Of a stretch of 10,096 bases of DNA, positions 1 through 4,914 are shown piece by piece. How positions within the stretch are numbered: position 1 is the stretch's first letter; each line of letters starts with the position of its first letter. The notes beneath the pieces were generated by a model that did not search any database, had not been told where the DNA came from, and worked only from the letters and a program-made list of their open reading frames with translations. Origin of the DNA: JBEKHI01 sp050012355 (GTDB taxonomy: Bacteria; Actinomycetota; Actinomycetes; Streptosporangiales; Streptosporangiaceae). A program made the position numbers and the translations under genes. Location of the stretch: NCBI GenBank assembly GCA_050012355.1, contig JBEKHI010000501.1, positions 1 to 10,096 of the forward strand. Direction: 5' to 3'.

Positions 1-1
1 C

Positions 2-154
2 GCATCCGACGCCGCTGAGCGCTTCGCCTTCCTCGGCGGTTTCGTCGGAGTGGACAACCCGGTCTCCAGCGAGGTGACGCGGAAGGTACTGGGGTGGGAG
101 CCGGCGTATCCAGGGCTCATCGAGGACCTAGAGCAAGGGCACTACTTCAAGTAG
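2..154 (+). CDS. 3' end of SDR/NAD-dependent epimerase family gene (partial)
   Basis: Only the last 50 codons lie in the window, reading from base 2 to the TAG at 152-154. The peptide contains FLGGFVGVDNPVSSEVTRKV followed by LGWEPAYPGLIEDLEQGHYF and ends in K. A conserved SSxxTRxxLGWxPxxPGLIEDLxxGHYF tail is typical of short-chain NAD(P)-dependent epimerase/oxidoreductases of the extended SDR type. The Rossmann nucleotide-binding N-terminus and the catalytic Tyr/Lys are outside the window, so substrate and activity cannot be stated. Codon use is GC-rich at third positions, as in the rest of the host. The gene converges on the YidB-type gene. A 31-bp near-perfect palindrome 54 nt past the stop could end both transcripts. 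Confidence 0.75.
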   Translation, partial: ASDAAERFAFLGGFVGVDNPVSSEVTRKVLGWEPAYPGLIEDLEQGHYFK

Positions 155-208
155 CGCTGTCGCTTAGGAGTTCGAGTGATCATGGTTGGTGTTACACTGC
201 CCGCACAA

Positions 209-239
209 GAGTGTGGTTAATGCAGCATTAACCGCACTC
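209..239. terminator. 31-bp near-perfect palindrome between convergent genes
   Basis: Arm 209-223 (GAGTGTGGTTAATGC) and arm 225-239 (GCATTAACCGCACTC) pair around the single base A224. There is one mismatch (T214 against G234, which is a wobble pair in RNA). It lies between the stop of the SDR gene and the stop of the convergent YidB-type gene, where a bidirectional terminator would be expected. Folded as RNA it would have a stem of 12-13 bp and a 5-nt loop, but no T-tract on either side. A protein-binding dyad is an alternative, because the one-base centre and AT-rich core (GGTTAAT/ATTAACC) also resemble an operator. Confidence 0.5.
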
Positions 240-385
240 GGAACGTTGCTTTGGCGGGCTCAGCCCCGCAGCATACGGCCAGTCGCGACGCCCGCCGACT
301 GCCTGGAGTGGCACGGGTTAAGCCTCGCGGCGCAAGCCTTCAAAGCCCAGGCGATGCGGGCGGCACGCGCGCCGGCAGATTTGCC

Positions 386-790
386 TTACGAGGCCGATCC
401 GGAACCCGACCCGGTGAGGTCGGCGGCATCCTGCGACGCCTGCCCCGCCGCGGGCTGGGCCGGAACATTCAGCGAACCGTCTGGGCTGGCCTGGTCGACG
501 ATCGTGGGCAGTGCCTTCGCGAGACCCTCAGCCGCCTGCTGCGGGGACACGCCCGCCTGCTGGGCCGCCTTCGCTACGGTGTCCTCACCGAGCGCGTTCT
601 GGACCTGCTCGGCCGTCACCGGCTCGTTCTTCCCGGTGCCAATCCAGGAAGAGATCTGCGACGAGAGACCGCTGCTACCGAGCTTGTTAATCAATCCACC
701 GAGACCGTTCTGGTCCTTGAGGACGTTGCCGACGGCGTTTTGCACCTTTTCATTGCTTGTGATGCTGGACAGAACCTTGTTGAGGTCCAC
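386..790 (-). CDS. YidB-like (DUF937) family protein
   Basis: The 134-residue product has the DUF937/YidB pattern: an N-terminal helix (residues 1-25), a Gly/Leu-rich stretch GLGGLINKLGSSGLSSQ (29-45), the hallmark SSWIGTGKNEPVTAEQVQ (47-64), then a helix and AAQQAGVSPQQAAEGLAKAL (76-93) with LPTIVDQASPDGSL. A low-complexity tail rich in Ala, Gln, Gly and Ser (109-134) ends it. The family is widespread, cytoplasmic and of unknown biochemical role; E. coli YidB is the name-giving member. I chose the GTG at 788-790 because GGGGGA stands just upstream and the peptide (VDLNKVLSS) begins where family members begin. An ATG at 824-826 would add 12 residues but has no ribosome site. The frame stays open upstream to 1285, but that part is antisense to the nitroreductase remnant and does not resemble the family. 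Monocistronic. Confidence 0.8.
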   Translation of the reverse strand: MDLNKVLSSITSNEKVQNAVGNVLKDQNGLGGLINKLGSSGLSSQISSWIGTGKNEPVTAEQVQNALGEDTVAKAAQQAGVSPQQAAEGLAKALPTIVDQASPDGSLNVPAQPAAGQASQDAADLTGSGSGSAS

Positions 791-830
791 GATTTCCCCC
801 GATAACGACGCTGCTGCGCGCACCATCCGT

Positions 831-845
831 CGCCAGTTATACCCA
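831..845 (+). repeat. Left arm of a 15-bp inverted repeat (CGCCAGTTATACCCA)
   Basis: CGCCAGTTATACCCA is the exact reverse complement of 1018-1032 (TGGGTATAACTGGCG). It lies 5 nt upstream, in the (-) sense, of the alternative ATG of the YidB-type gene. A perfect 15-bp match at this distance is not expected by chance. Confidence 0.7.
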
Positions 846-949
846 CCCCGTACTCGAGCCGACTCTGTGACCAGACTCACTGCATGCTTGCCTAGCTTGA
901 CTTCTGGCAGTAAGGGCTGCTGTCCGCAGGAAGGCGGATAACAGAAGCC

Positions 950-1237
950 ATGACCATCGCAATAGACATCCATGGGGCAGCGCACGTGCCGCGGTATCTG
1001 GAGACCGATGGTGAGGATGGGTATAACTGGCGCAACGGCTGGTTCCTGGACGTGCAAGCCGACCCGAACGTCGCGGTCCAGATCAAGGGCGAGCTGCTCG
1101 TTGCCCGGGCCCGGGTCCCCATGCCGGAGGAGAAGCCAGGGATGTGGGCCACGATGACTGAGGCGTGGCCGGGCTGCGACGAGTACCAGGGCAAGACGTC
1201 GCGGCAGATCTCGGTAGTCGTACTCGAGCGAGCCTGA
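950..1237 (+). pseudogene. F420-type (Ddn-like) nitroreductase remnant with internal deletion
   Basis: The 95-residue product matches both ends of the deazaflavin (F420)-dependent nitroreductase family but lacks the middle. Residues 11-28 (AHVPRYLETDGEDGYNWR) are the usual N-terminal motif. Residues 31-41 (WFLDVQADPNV) and the rest (ARARV, EEKPGMWATMTEAWPGCDEY, TSRQISVVVLER) are the usual C-terminal half. Family members are about 140-150 residues and carry between these parts the core strand/turn (typically APTLLLTTTGRKSG) that holds F420 phosphate-contacting residues. That segment, roughly 50 residues, is absent while the frame is kept. An ATG at 950-952 with AGGAAGG at 928-934 allows translation. 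I infer a non-functional relic. The deletion point lies against one arm of the 15-bp inverted repeat at 1018-1032. Confidence 0.7.
1018..1032 (+). repeat. Right arm of the 15-bp inverted repeat (TGGGTATAACTGGCG)
   Basis: This is the exact reverse complement of 831-845. It lies inside the nitroreductase remnant over the codons for GYNWR, just before the point where the family core is missing. Confidence 0.7.
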
Positions 1238-1290
1238 CCCGGCCACTAGAGCTCGGTCTGTAGGTGGCGATCCGTTCCGTGCCAAGGTGT

Positions 1291-1320
1291 CGCGCCAGCA
1301 GGCAGCGGCCTGCTGGCGCG
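1291..1320. terminator. Bidirectional hairpin terminator
   Basis: CGCGCCAGCAGG (1291-1302) and CCTGCTGGCGCG (1309-1320) form a perfect 12-bp GC-rich stem with a 6-nt loop. It starts 53 nt after the stop of the nitroreductase remnant and begins 1 nt beyond the stop (1322-1324) of the small gene on the other strand. The position between convergent ends, together with the stem strength, indicates a terminator for both. There is no T-tract, which is common for actinomycete terminators. Confidence 0.75.
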
Positions 1321-1321
1321 C

Positions 1322-1594
1322 TCACGGCGGTTCTTTGCTGGAGCGGCGCAGCGTGGTGCTGGTAATTTCTTTGGCATCGCTGTCTTGTGAAAGTTTCTCG
1401 CTGCTCCTATCGCGGAAGATGTCTGCAACATGTTCCAACCAGCTAATTTTGAGCACCCTGAACGCTCGTTCCGATGTTTCTTTAGAGGCGAAGATAGCAA
1501 TCATCTTTATCAAGAGCTGAGAAAGCATTTTGAAGGCGCCAATACCCAAGCTGATACATGATGTCAGCTCGATATAGTCCAGGGGATGCGCCAT
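1322..1594 (-). CDS. Small hypothetical protein with one hydrophobic segment (90 aa)
   Basis: I do not recognise the family. The 90-residue product begins MAHPLDYIELTSCISLGIGA and has a hydrophobic stretch at about residues 12-35 that could be one membrane helix or a buried amphipathic helix. A charged helical part (SKETSERAFRVLKISWLEHV, 37-56) follows, then a hydrophilic Ser/Lys/Glu tail. Three points favour a real gene: an ordinary amino-acid mix, a stop codon directly against a perfect 12-bp hairpin, and a purine-rich GGAAG 5 nt before the ATG. Codon use is less GC-biased (AAA, ATT, ACA, TCT are frequent) than in the right half of the window, which suggests transfer. The opposite-strand frame over the same bases is Ser/Arg/Leu-rich and less protein-like. 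Confidence 0.5.
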   Translation of the reverse strand: MAHPLDYIELTSCISLGIGAFKMLSQLLIKMIAIFASKETSERAFRVLKISWLEHVADIFRDRSSEKLSQDSDAKEITSTTLRRSSKEPP

Positions 1595-1783
1595 CGGACT
1601 TCCATGCCTCTCTTCCCGCCATGACTGGGTGAGGTCGGCGTTGCGATGTCAGCCCAGCACTAGGCCTGATCGCATTCTTATTGATGGAGGCGGCGACAGA
1701 ATGCTGAGCCTGTCGACGTGGCGGAGATCGGGAAGACCTTCCGCGAGATCTGACTCCGCAGACCGGAGATTAGAGAGGCGGCT

Positions 1784-1800
1784 CAAGGATGACATCCTTG
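1784..1800. promoter_or_regulatory. 17-bp perfect palindrome (CAAGGATGACATCCTTG)
   Basis: CAAGGATG (1784-1791) and CATCCTTG (1793-1800) pair perfectly around A1792. One central base is too short for a good RNA hairpin with full pairing, so a dyad for a dimeric DNA-binding protein is the likelier reading. It lies 190 bp upstream of the small (-) gene and 515 bp upstream of the HTH regulator, so its target is unknown. Confidence 0.35.
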
Positions 1801-1932
1801 CCGAGCGATGACGGCATCGTAGGCGACGGGAGGTCTTGCAATTTGCGCCGAAAGTTGTAGAGTAGCTTGGGTCCATATGATCCGATCCGGTGATCTCGAG
1901 AGTTACTTGTAGTGGTCATGTGGCATGCGACT

Positions 1933-1960
1933 CGGACCGATGGTGGCACCCATCGGTCCG
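1933..1960 (+). terminator. Perfect 11-bp hairpin followed by ATTCTTGT
   Basis: CGGACCGATGG (1933-1943) and CCATCGGTCCG (1950-1960) form a perfect stem with a 6-nt loop, followed on the + strand by a T-rich ATTCTTGT. This fits an intrinsic terminator for a + transcript. No gene is visible upstream that it would serve, so it may end a small RNA, a lost gene or readthrough. Confidence 0.45.
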
Positions 1961-2172
1961 ATTCTTGTCTGGAGAAGCCAGCGGCTGATCTCCAGCGATC
2001 GGCGTTGGTTCACGTCCCAGCGCTTCGGGTGGGGAGCGGCCCATGCGCCCGGCTTCCCTCCGGTACCCTGCCCGTCGGGTCGCGTTAGATGACAGTTGCT
2101 CTAGGCGCACGTGAAACCTAGTTGGTCGCGTCGGGGTTGCTTTCATGCTGCGCCCTAGGTCTAGCGGAAGAT

Positions 2173-2230
2173 TCACCTATATGATGCTCTCGATGAGAGT
2201 CTCACTAACACGATCATAAGGTGATTTTTT
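2173..2230 (+). terminator. Stem-loop with T6 tail upstream of the HTH regulator
   Basis: TCACCTATATGAT (2173-2185) pairs with ATCATAAGGTGA (2213-2224) over 12 bp with one bulged base. The T6 run 2225-2230 follows directly, which is the form of an intrinsic terminator. The 27-nt loop contains a second hairpin (CTCTC-GAT-GAGAG, 2188-2200). It ends 85 nt before the HTH regulator ATG and upstream of the possible -10 at 2280-2285. It could stop upstream transcription, act as an attenuator if transcription starts further left, or serve as a dyad for the regulator. Confidence 0.5.
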
Positions 2231-2279
2231 CGTTAAGTCTCCGCATGGTGACTCAGAGTTATGAACCATGGGTCACGTA

Positions 2280-2310
2280 TATAACATCTGCATCGCCTGG
2301 CCCTTGGAGG
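2280..2310 (+). promoter_or_regulatory. Possible -10 (TATAAC) and ribosome site (GGAGG) of the HTH regulator gene
   Basis: TATAAC at 2280-2285 fits a -10 hexamer; no good -35 stands at the right distance. GGAGG at 2306-2310 is placed 5 nt before the ATG at 2316 and decides that start over the ATG at 2268, which has no such site and would add 16 residues unlike the family. Confidence 0.4.
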
Positions 2311-2315
2311 CACAC

Positions 2316-3179
2316 ATGCCTAGGAACGCGAGCCCAGAGGTCCGACGGCGCAGACTTGCGGCGGAACTCCGTCGGCTGCGTGCTGAGTCGCGGCTTAAGA
2401 CCACCGAAGTCGCTGAGCGGCTTGGATGGTCACCATCGAAGGTCAGCAGATACGAACTAGCCCGGACCGGTTTTAAGCTTTCGGACGTCCGTCAGATGCT
2501 TACATTCTACAGAGTAGAGACCAAACGCCAGAAAGAGTTGCTGGCGCTCGCCAAAGAAGCCTCAGAGAGGGGCTGGTGGGAAGATTTTTCAGACGTCCTG
2601 CCGGAGGAGCATATCTCGCTAATTGGCCTTGAGGATGAGGCGACGGCTGAGTGGACCTGGCATTTGGAGGTGATGCCAGGATTGCTGCAGACCGAGGAAT
2701 ATGCAAGACATGTCAACTCTAAAGGTTATTCTTTGGCTCCAGTCCCGCCTGGTCAGATAGAGCGAAGCGTCGAGGTTCGCATGAAGCGGCAGGAGCTCTT
2801 GACCCGGGATCCTCCTTTGGCGCTGTCTGTGGTCATCGACGAAGCTGTGCTTCGGAGGCGTGTTGGCGGCCCAGATGTCATGCGGCGGCAGCTCAATCAC
2901 CTAATTGCAGTCGCGCAGCTACCGAATGTGTCCCTTCGGGTTCTCCTGCTGGAGGACGAGACACCGATGTTGATCAGTTCCTTCAATCTGCTCCGCTTCG
3001 GCGACCAGGCCGCTAGAATGCCCGACGTAGTTTATACCGAACATTTCCGGGCTACCTTGTACTTTGAGGGTGAGTCCGACACGTACCAGTATCGGATCGT
3101 GTTTCAGCGGCTGCAGGAGGGCGCTCTCGACGGCTCGGAGTCTCTTGATTTCATTGGTCAGGTAATGCGTCAAATCTAG
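2316..3179 (+). CDS. Scr1-family HTH regulator (XRE HTH + DUF5753)
   Basis: The 287-residue product has an N-terminal XRE/Cro-type helix-turn-helix at about residues 13-68 (LAAELRRLRAESRLKTTEVA, then LGWSPSKVSRYELART as the recognition part). It is followed by DUF5753 at about 100-280, with the family blocks EWTWHLEVMPGLLQTEEYAR, SVVIDEAVLRRRVGGPDVM and VSLRVLLLEDE. This architecture is the Scr1-type antitoxin-like regulator, present in dozens of copies in many Streptomyces and relatives. Proteins of this class pair with a DUF397 gene, as here (122 nt downstream, same strand). It is presumably a cytoplasmic DNA-binding repressor whose activity is modulated by the DUF397 partner. The ATG at 2316 with GGAGG 5 nt upstream gives the usual start MPRNASPEVRRRRL. 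Full length. Codon use is less GC-rich than in the right half of the window, consistent with horizontal spread. Confidence 0.9.
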   Translation: MPRNASPEVRRRRLAAELRRLRAESRLKTTEVAERLGWSPSKVSRYELARTGFKLSDVRQMLTFYRVETKRQKELLALAKEASERGWWEDFSDVLPEEHISLIGLEDEATAEWTWHLEVMPGLLQTEEYARHVNSKGYSLAPVPPGQIERSVEVRMKRQELLTRDPPLALSVVIDEAVLRRRVGGPDVMRRQLNHLIAVAQLPNVSLRVLLLEDETPMLISSFNLLRFGDQAARMPDVVYTEHFRATLYFEGESDTYQYRIVFQRLQEGALDGSESLDFIGQVMRQI

Positions 3180-3301
3180 ACATATCGGGCATAAATACCT
3201 AGATTAATGACTGTTTGGATATTGCGACCAATGGGTGGCGGCTCTGATTGGATTTTGTTACCGTGTAATTCACGACCTTCACTCATAGTAAAGGACTTGC
3301 T

Positions 3302-3547
3302 GTGGCGCAATCACAGTACGATGCTTCACGCGAAGACGCGGCTGCCAGTGAGGTCTTTTCCCTGGCGTGGCGTAAAAGTATGCGAAGCATCGGAAACGGT
3401 CAATGCGTTGAAGCTGCAGGGCTAGGCGGTGGTCGCCTGGCTGTACGTGACAGTGTGGACAAAACTGGACCGATAGTTATATTCGGTCGAGAAGCATGGC
3501 GAGATTTCCTTAAAAGGGTCAAGAGCGGTGAATCTGACATTGTGTAG
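3302..3547 (+). CDS. DUF397 domain protein, partner of the Scr1-type regulator
   Basis: The 81-residue product contains the full DUF397 domain at about residues 22-77: AWRKSMRSIGNGQCVEAA (usual form WRKSSxSxxxGxCVEVA), RLAVRDSVDKTGPIVIFGRE (usual RDSKDPxGPxLxF) and AWRDFLKRVKSGE. The consensus second Ser of the KSS motif is Met27 here. The start is GTG at 3302-3304 with AAAGGA at 3289-3294, 7 nt upstream. DUF397 proteins are small cytoplasmic partners encoded next to Scr1/WhiJ-like HTH regulators. In Streptomyces coelicolor such a pair (Scr1/Scr2) has been described as toxin-antitoxin-like with effects on antibiotic production. Here the partner follows 122 nt after the regulator with its own leader, so it may have a separate promoter. 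Confidence 0.88.
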   Translation: MAQSQYDASREDAAASEVFSLAWRKSMRSIGNGQCVEAAGLGGGRLAVRDSVDKTGPIVIFGREAWRDFLKRVKSGESDIV

Positions 3548-3575
3548 GACCTTTCTTGATCTGATTTCGTAAGCC

Positions 3576-3604
3576 ACAGGCCCTTTCTCGATTCCGAGGC
3601 CTGT
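3576..3604 (+). terminator. Probable terminator of the DUF397 gene
   Basis: ACAGGCC (3576-3582) and GGCCTGT (3598-3604) form a perfect 7-bp stem with a 15-nt loop, 28 nt after the DUF397 stop. There is no T-tract. Of moderate strength only. Confidence 0.35.
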
Positions 3605-3670
3605 CTGCTGTCGGTGGGAAGTCAGGGTCGGTGAGTGGCGGCATGCCGAATAGTCATGTCTGGAGCCTGA

Positions 3671-3729
3671 CCCGGCCTCCTGCCCCTCAGCAGCAGGGCT
3701 CCGGCTGTGGCGGTGACCTTTATTTGCCA
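3671..3729 (-). pseudogene. Scrap of a methyltransferase 3' end
   Basis: These 59 bases match 5475-5532, the 3' end of the methyltransferase remnant on the same strand, at about 52 of 59 positions with one 1-base gap. In the (-) frame they read WQIKVTATAG, identical in peptide to the other copy, before the gap shifts the frame; the other copy continues PCYWGAGGRA. No related sequence is visible on either side, so this is a decayed fragment. It lies just downstream of the aldo/keto reductase stop. Confidence 0.65.
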
Positions 3730-3743
3730 ACGCGGGTCGTCGC

Positions 3744-3761
3744 ACGTACCGAACAGTACGT
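3744..3761 (-). terminator. Weak hairpin after the aldo/keto reductase gene
   Basis: ACGTAC (3744-3749) and GTACGT (3756-3761) form a 6-bp stem with a 6-nt loop, starting 15 nt after the reductase stop in its direction of transcription. No T-tract follows. It is a possible weak terminator. Confidence 0.25.
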
Positions 3762-3776
3762 CTCGTGGGAGCACGG

Positions 3777-4793
3777 TTAGCGGTGTGCCCCCATGCCGTT
3801 GACTGGCTCGGTGCTGCCGGGCTGGGAGATGTCGCTAAGCCTGGCCAGCGCGCCGTCCGGCAGGCTAAGGCTGAATCCCGTGAGGTTGTCGCGCAACTGG
3901 TCCTCGCTGCGGGGGCCGATGATGACGGCGGTGACCCCGGGCTGGCGGGCCACCCAGGCTAGGGCGACACTGGCGGGGGAGGTGCCGAGGTCGCTGGCGA
4001 CGGCGGCGGTCTCGGCGGCGATGCTGAGGTTGCGGTCGTTGAGCATGGCTTCGGCCCAGGATCGGGCTGCTGGCATCGGCGAGGCTTTGAGCCGGCCGAT
4101 CCGGGTGTCGTCGCCGGGAGGCCGGCCGGGGCGGTAGCGACCGGAGAGCACCCCGCCGCCCAGCGGAGACCAGGTCAGCGTGCCTAGCCCGTGCCGCTGG
4201 CAGACGGGCAGGATCTCCGCCTCGATGGCACGGGCCAGCAGTGAGTACTGAGGTTGCAGGCTGATGAAGGGCGTGCCGCCGGCCCGCTGCGCGGCCCACT
4301 GGCACTCGACGATCTGGGCAGCGCTGAAGTTGGAGCAGCCGAGATAGCGGACCTTGCCAGAGCGCACGAAGGCATCCAGCGTCGCCATGGTCTCCTCAAC
4401 CGGTGTCGCGGGATCCCACTGGTGGCACTGGTAGAGGTCGATGTAGTCGGTACCGAGCCGGCGCAGGCTGGCCTCCAGTGCCCGGGTCAGGTGGACTCGG
4501 GACAGCCCGCGGTCGTTCGGGCCGGGTCCCTGGGGGAGGAACGCCTTCGTGGCCAGCACCACCGAATCCCGTCGGCTGTTGATCGCCCGGCCGACGATCT
4601 CCTCGGACTGGCCCGCGGAATAGCCGTCGGCGGTGTCGATGATGTTGCCGCCCGCGTCCAGGTAGGCCCCGATGATTCGCCCGGCCTCGGCCTCGTCGCA
4701 GCCCGGCGTTCCCGCTGGAGCGCCGAAGTTCATCGCTCCCAGGCATACCCGGGAGATCTTCAGGCCTGACCGGCCTAGCGGCACGTACTCCAT
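3777..4793 (-). CDS. Aldo/keto reductase
   Basis: This is a full-length 338-residue NADPH-dependent aldo/keto reductase with a (beta/alpha)8 barrel, cytoplasmic. The start motif is MEYVPLGRSGLKISRVCLGA. The catalytic tetrad is Asp53 and Tyr58 (NIIDTADGYSAGQSEE), Lys83 (VVLATKAF) and His124 (DLYQCHQWD). Cofactor-binding blocks are YLGCSNFSAAQI, LQPQYSLLAR, TWSPLGGGVLSGRY and the C-terminal VTAVIIGPRSEDQLRDN. The family reduces aldehydes and ketones; the exact substrate cannot be read from sequence. The ATG at 4791-4793 has GGAGGG 7 nt upstream and gives the family start, so I prefer it to the GTG at 4808. It is divergent from a TetR gene, and a TetR-type operator sits between the -35 and -10 of its promoter. 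Repression relieved by a reactive or toxic small molecule is therefore likely. Confidence 0.93.
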   Translation of the reverse strand: MEYVPLGRSGLKISRVCLGAMNFGAPAGTPGCDEAEAGRIIGAYLDAGGNIIDTADGYSAGQSEEIVGRAINSRRDSVVLATKAFLPQGPGPNDRGLSRVHLTRALEASLRRLGTDYIDLYQCHQWDPATPVEETMATLDAFVRSGKVRYLGCSNFSAAQIVECQWAAQRAGGTPFISLQPQYSLLARAIEAEILPVCQRHGLGTLTWSPLGGGVLSGRYRPGRPPGDDTRIGRLKASPMPAARSWAEAMLNDRNLSIAAETAAVASDLGTSPASVALAWVARQPGVTAVIIGPRSEDQLRDNLTGFSLSLPDGALARLSDISQPGSTEPVNGMGAHR

Positions 4794-4845
4794 GCTGACG
4801 CCCTCCACGAACGAGCCGGGCCGCGCCAGGCCCGCCGGCTAAAGT

Positions 4846-4861
4846 CGGAACAGGTGTTCCG
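4846..4861. promoter_or_regulatory. TetR-type operator O1
   Basis: CGGAACAGGTGTTCCG has perfect GGAACA/TGTTCC half-sites around GG. It is the exact reverse complement of O2, with centres 28 bp apart. It lies downstream of the reductase -10, near the transcription start or leader of that gene. Confidence 0.8.
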
Positions 4862-4867
4862 GTTGGC

Positions 4868-4897
4868 ACTTTACGGAACACCTGTTCCGGTTGTCAA
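4868..4897 (-). promoter_or_regulatory. Promoter of the aldo/keto reductase gene
   Basis: On the (-) strand the -35 is a perfect TTGACA (4892-4897) and the -10 is TAAAGT (4868-4873), with an 18-bp spacer holding operator O2. The expected start is near 4860, within O1. This is a housekeeping sigma-type promoter. No equally good promoter is visible for the TetR gene on the + strand; TTGGCA at 4863-4868 is a possible -35 without a matching -10. Confidence 0.65.
4874..4889. promoter_or_regulatory. TetR-type operator O2
   Basis: CGGAACACCTGTTCCG has perfect GGAACA/TGTTCC half-sites around CC. On the (-) strand it fills the spacer between TTGACA and TAAAGT of the reductase promoter, so occupancy would block RNA polymerase. 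It ends 25 bp before the TetR ATG, so it should also control TetR expression. Confidence 0.85.
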
Positions 4898-4914
4898 CGC
4901 GGGTTCGGAGGACG

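Larger units (their letters stand above)
1625..2172. other. About 0.55 kb with no convincing gene
   Basis: Short open frames on both strands (about 60-86 codons) are Arg/Ser/Pro-rich and match nothing I know. They look like chance frames or decayed sequence. The stretch does hold a 17-bp perfect odd palindrome (1784-1800) and a perfect 11-bp hairpin (1933-1960). I found no tRNA-like cloverleaf and no transposase motif. It may be decayed sequence, or the leader and promoter region of a small RNA ending at the 1933-1960 hairpin. Confidence 0.4.

Noticed and set aside
186..941. 251-codon + strand frame
   Set aside because: It is antisense to the YidB-type gene; its peptide is Ala/Pro/Ser-rich with no motif.
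791..1285. Open (-) frame extending the YidB-type gene upstream to 1285
   Set aside because: It is antisense to the nitroreductase remnant, does not resemble the family, and a better GTG start with GGGGGA lies at 788-790.
1629..2176. Short frames of 60-86 codons on both strands
   Set aside because: They lack ribosome sites and family likeness; Arg/Ser/Pro-rich composition is typical of chance frames in GC-rich DNA.
3207..3425. 72-codon + frame overlapping the DUF397 gene
   Set aside because: The DUF397 gene in another frame has the domain motifs and a ribosome site.
4254..4769. 171-codon + strand frame
   Set aside because: It is antisense to the aldo/keto reductase, which has its full catalytic tetrad.
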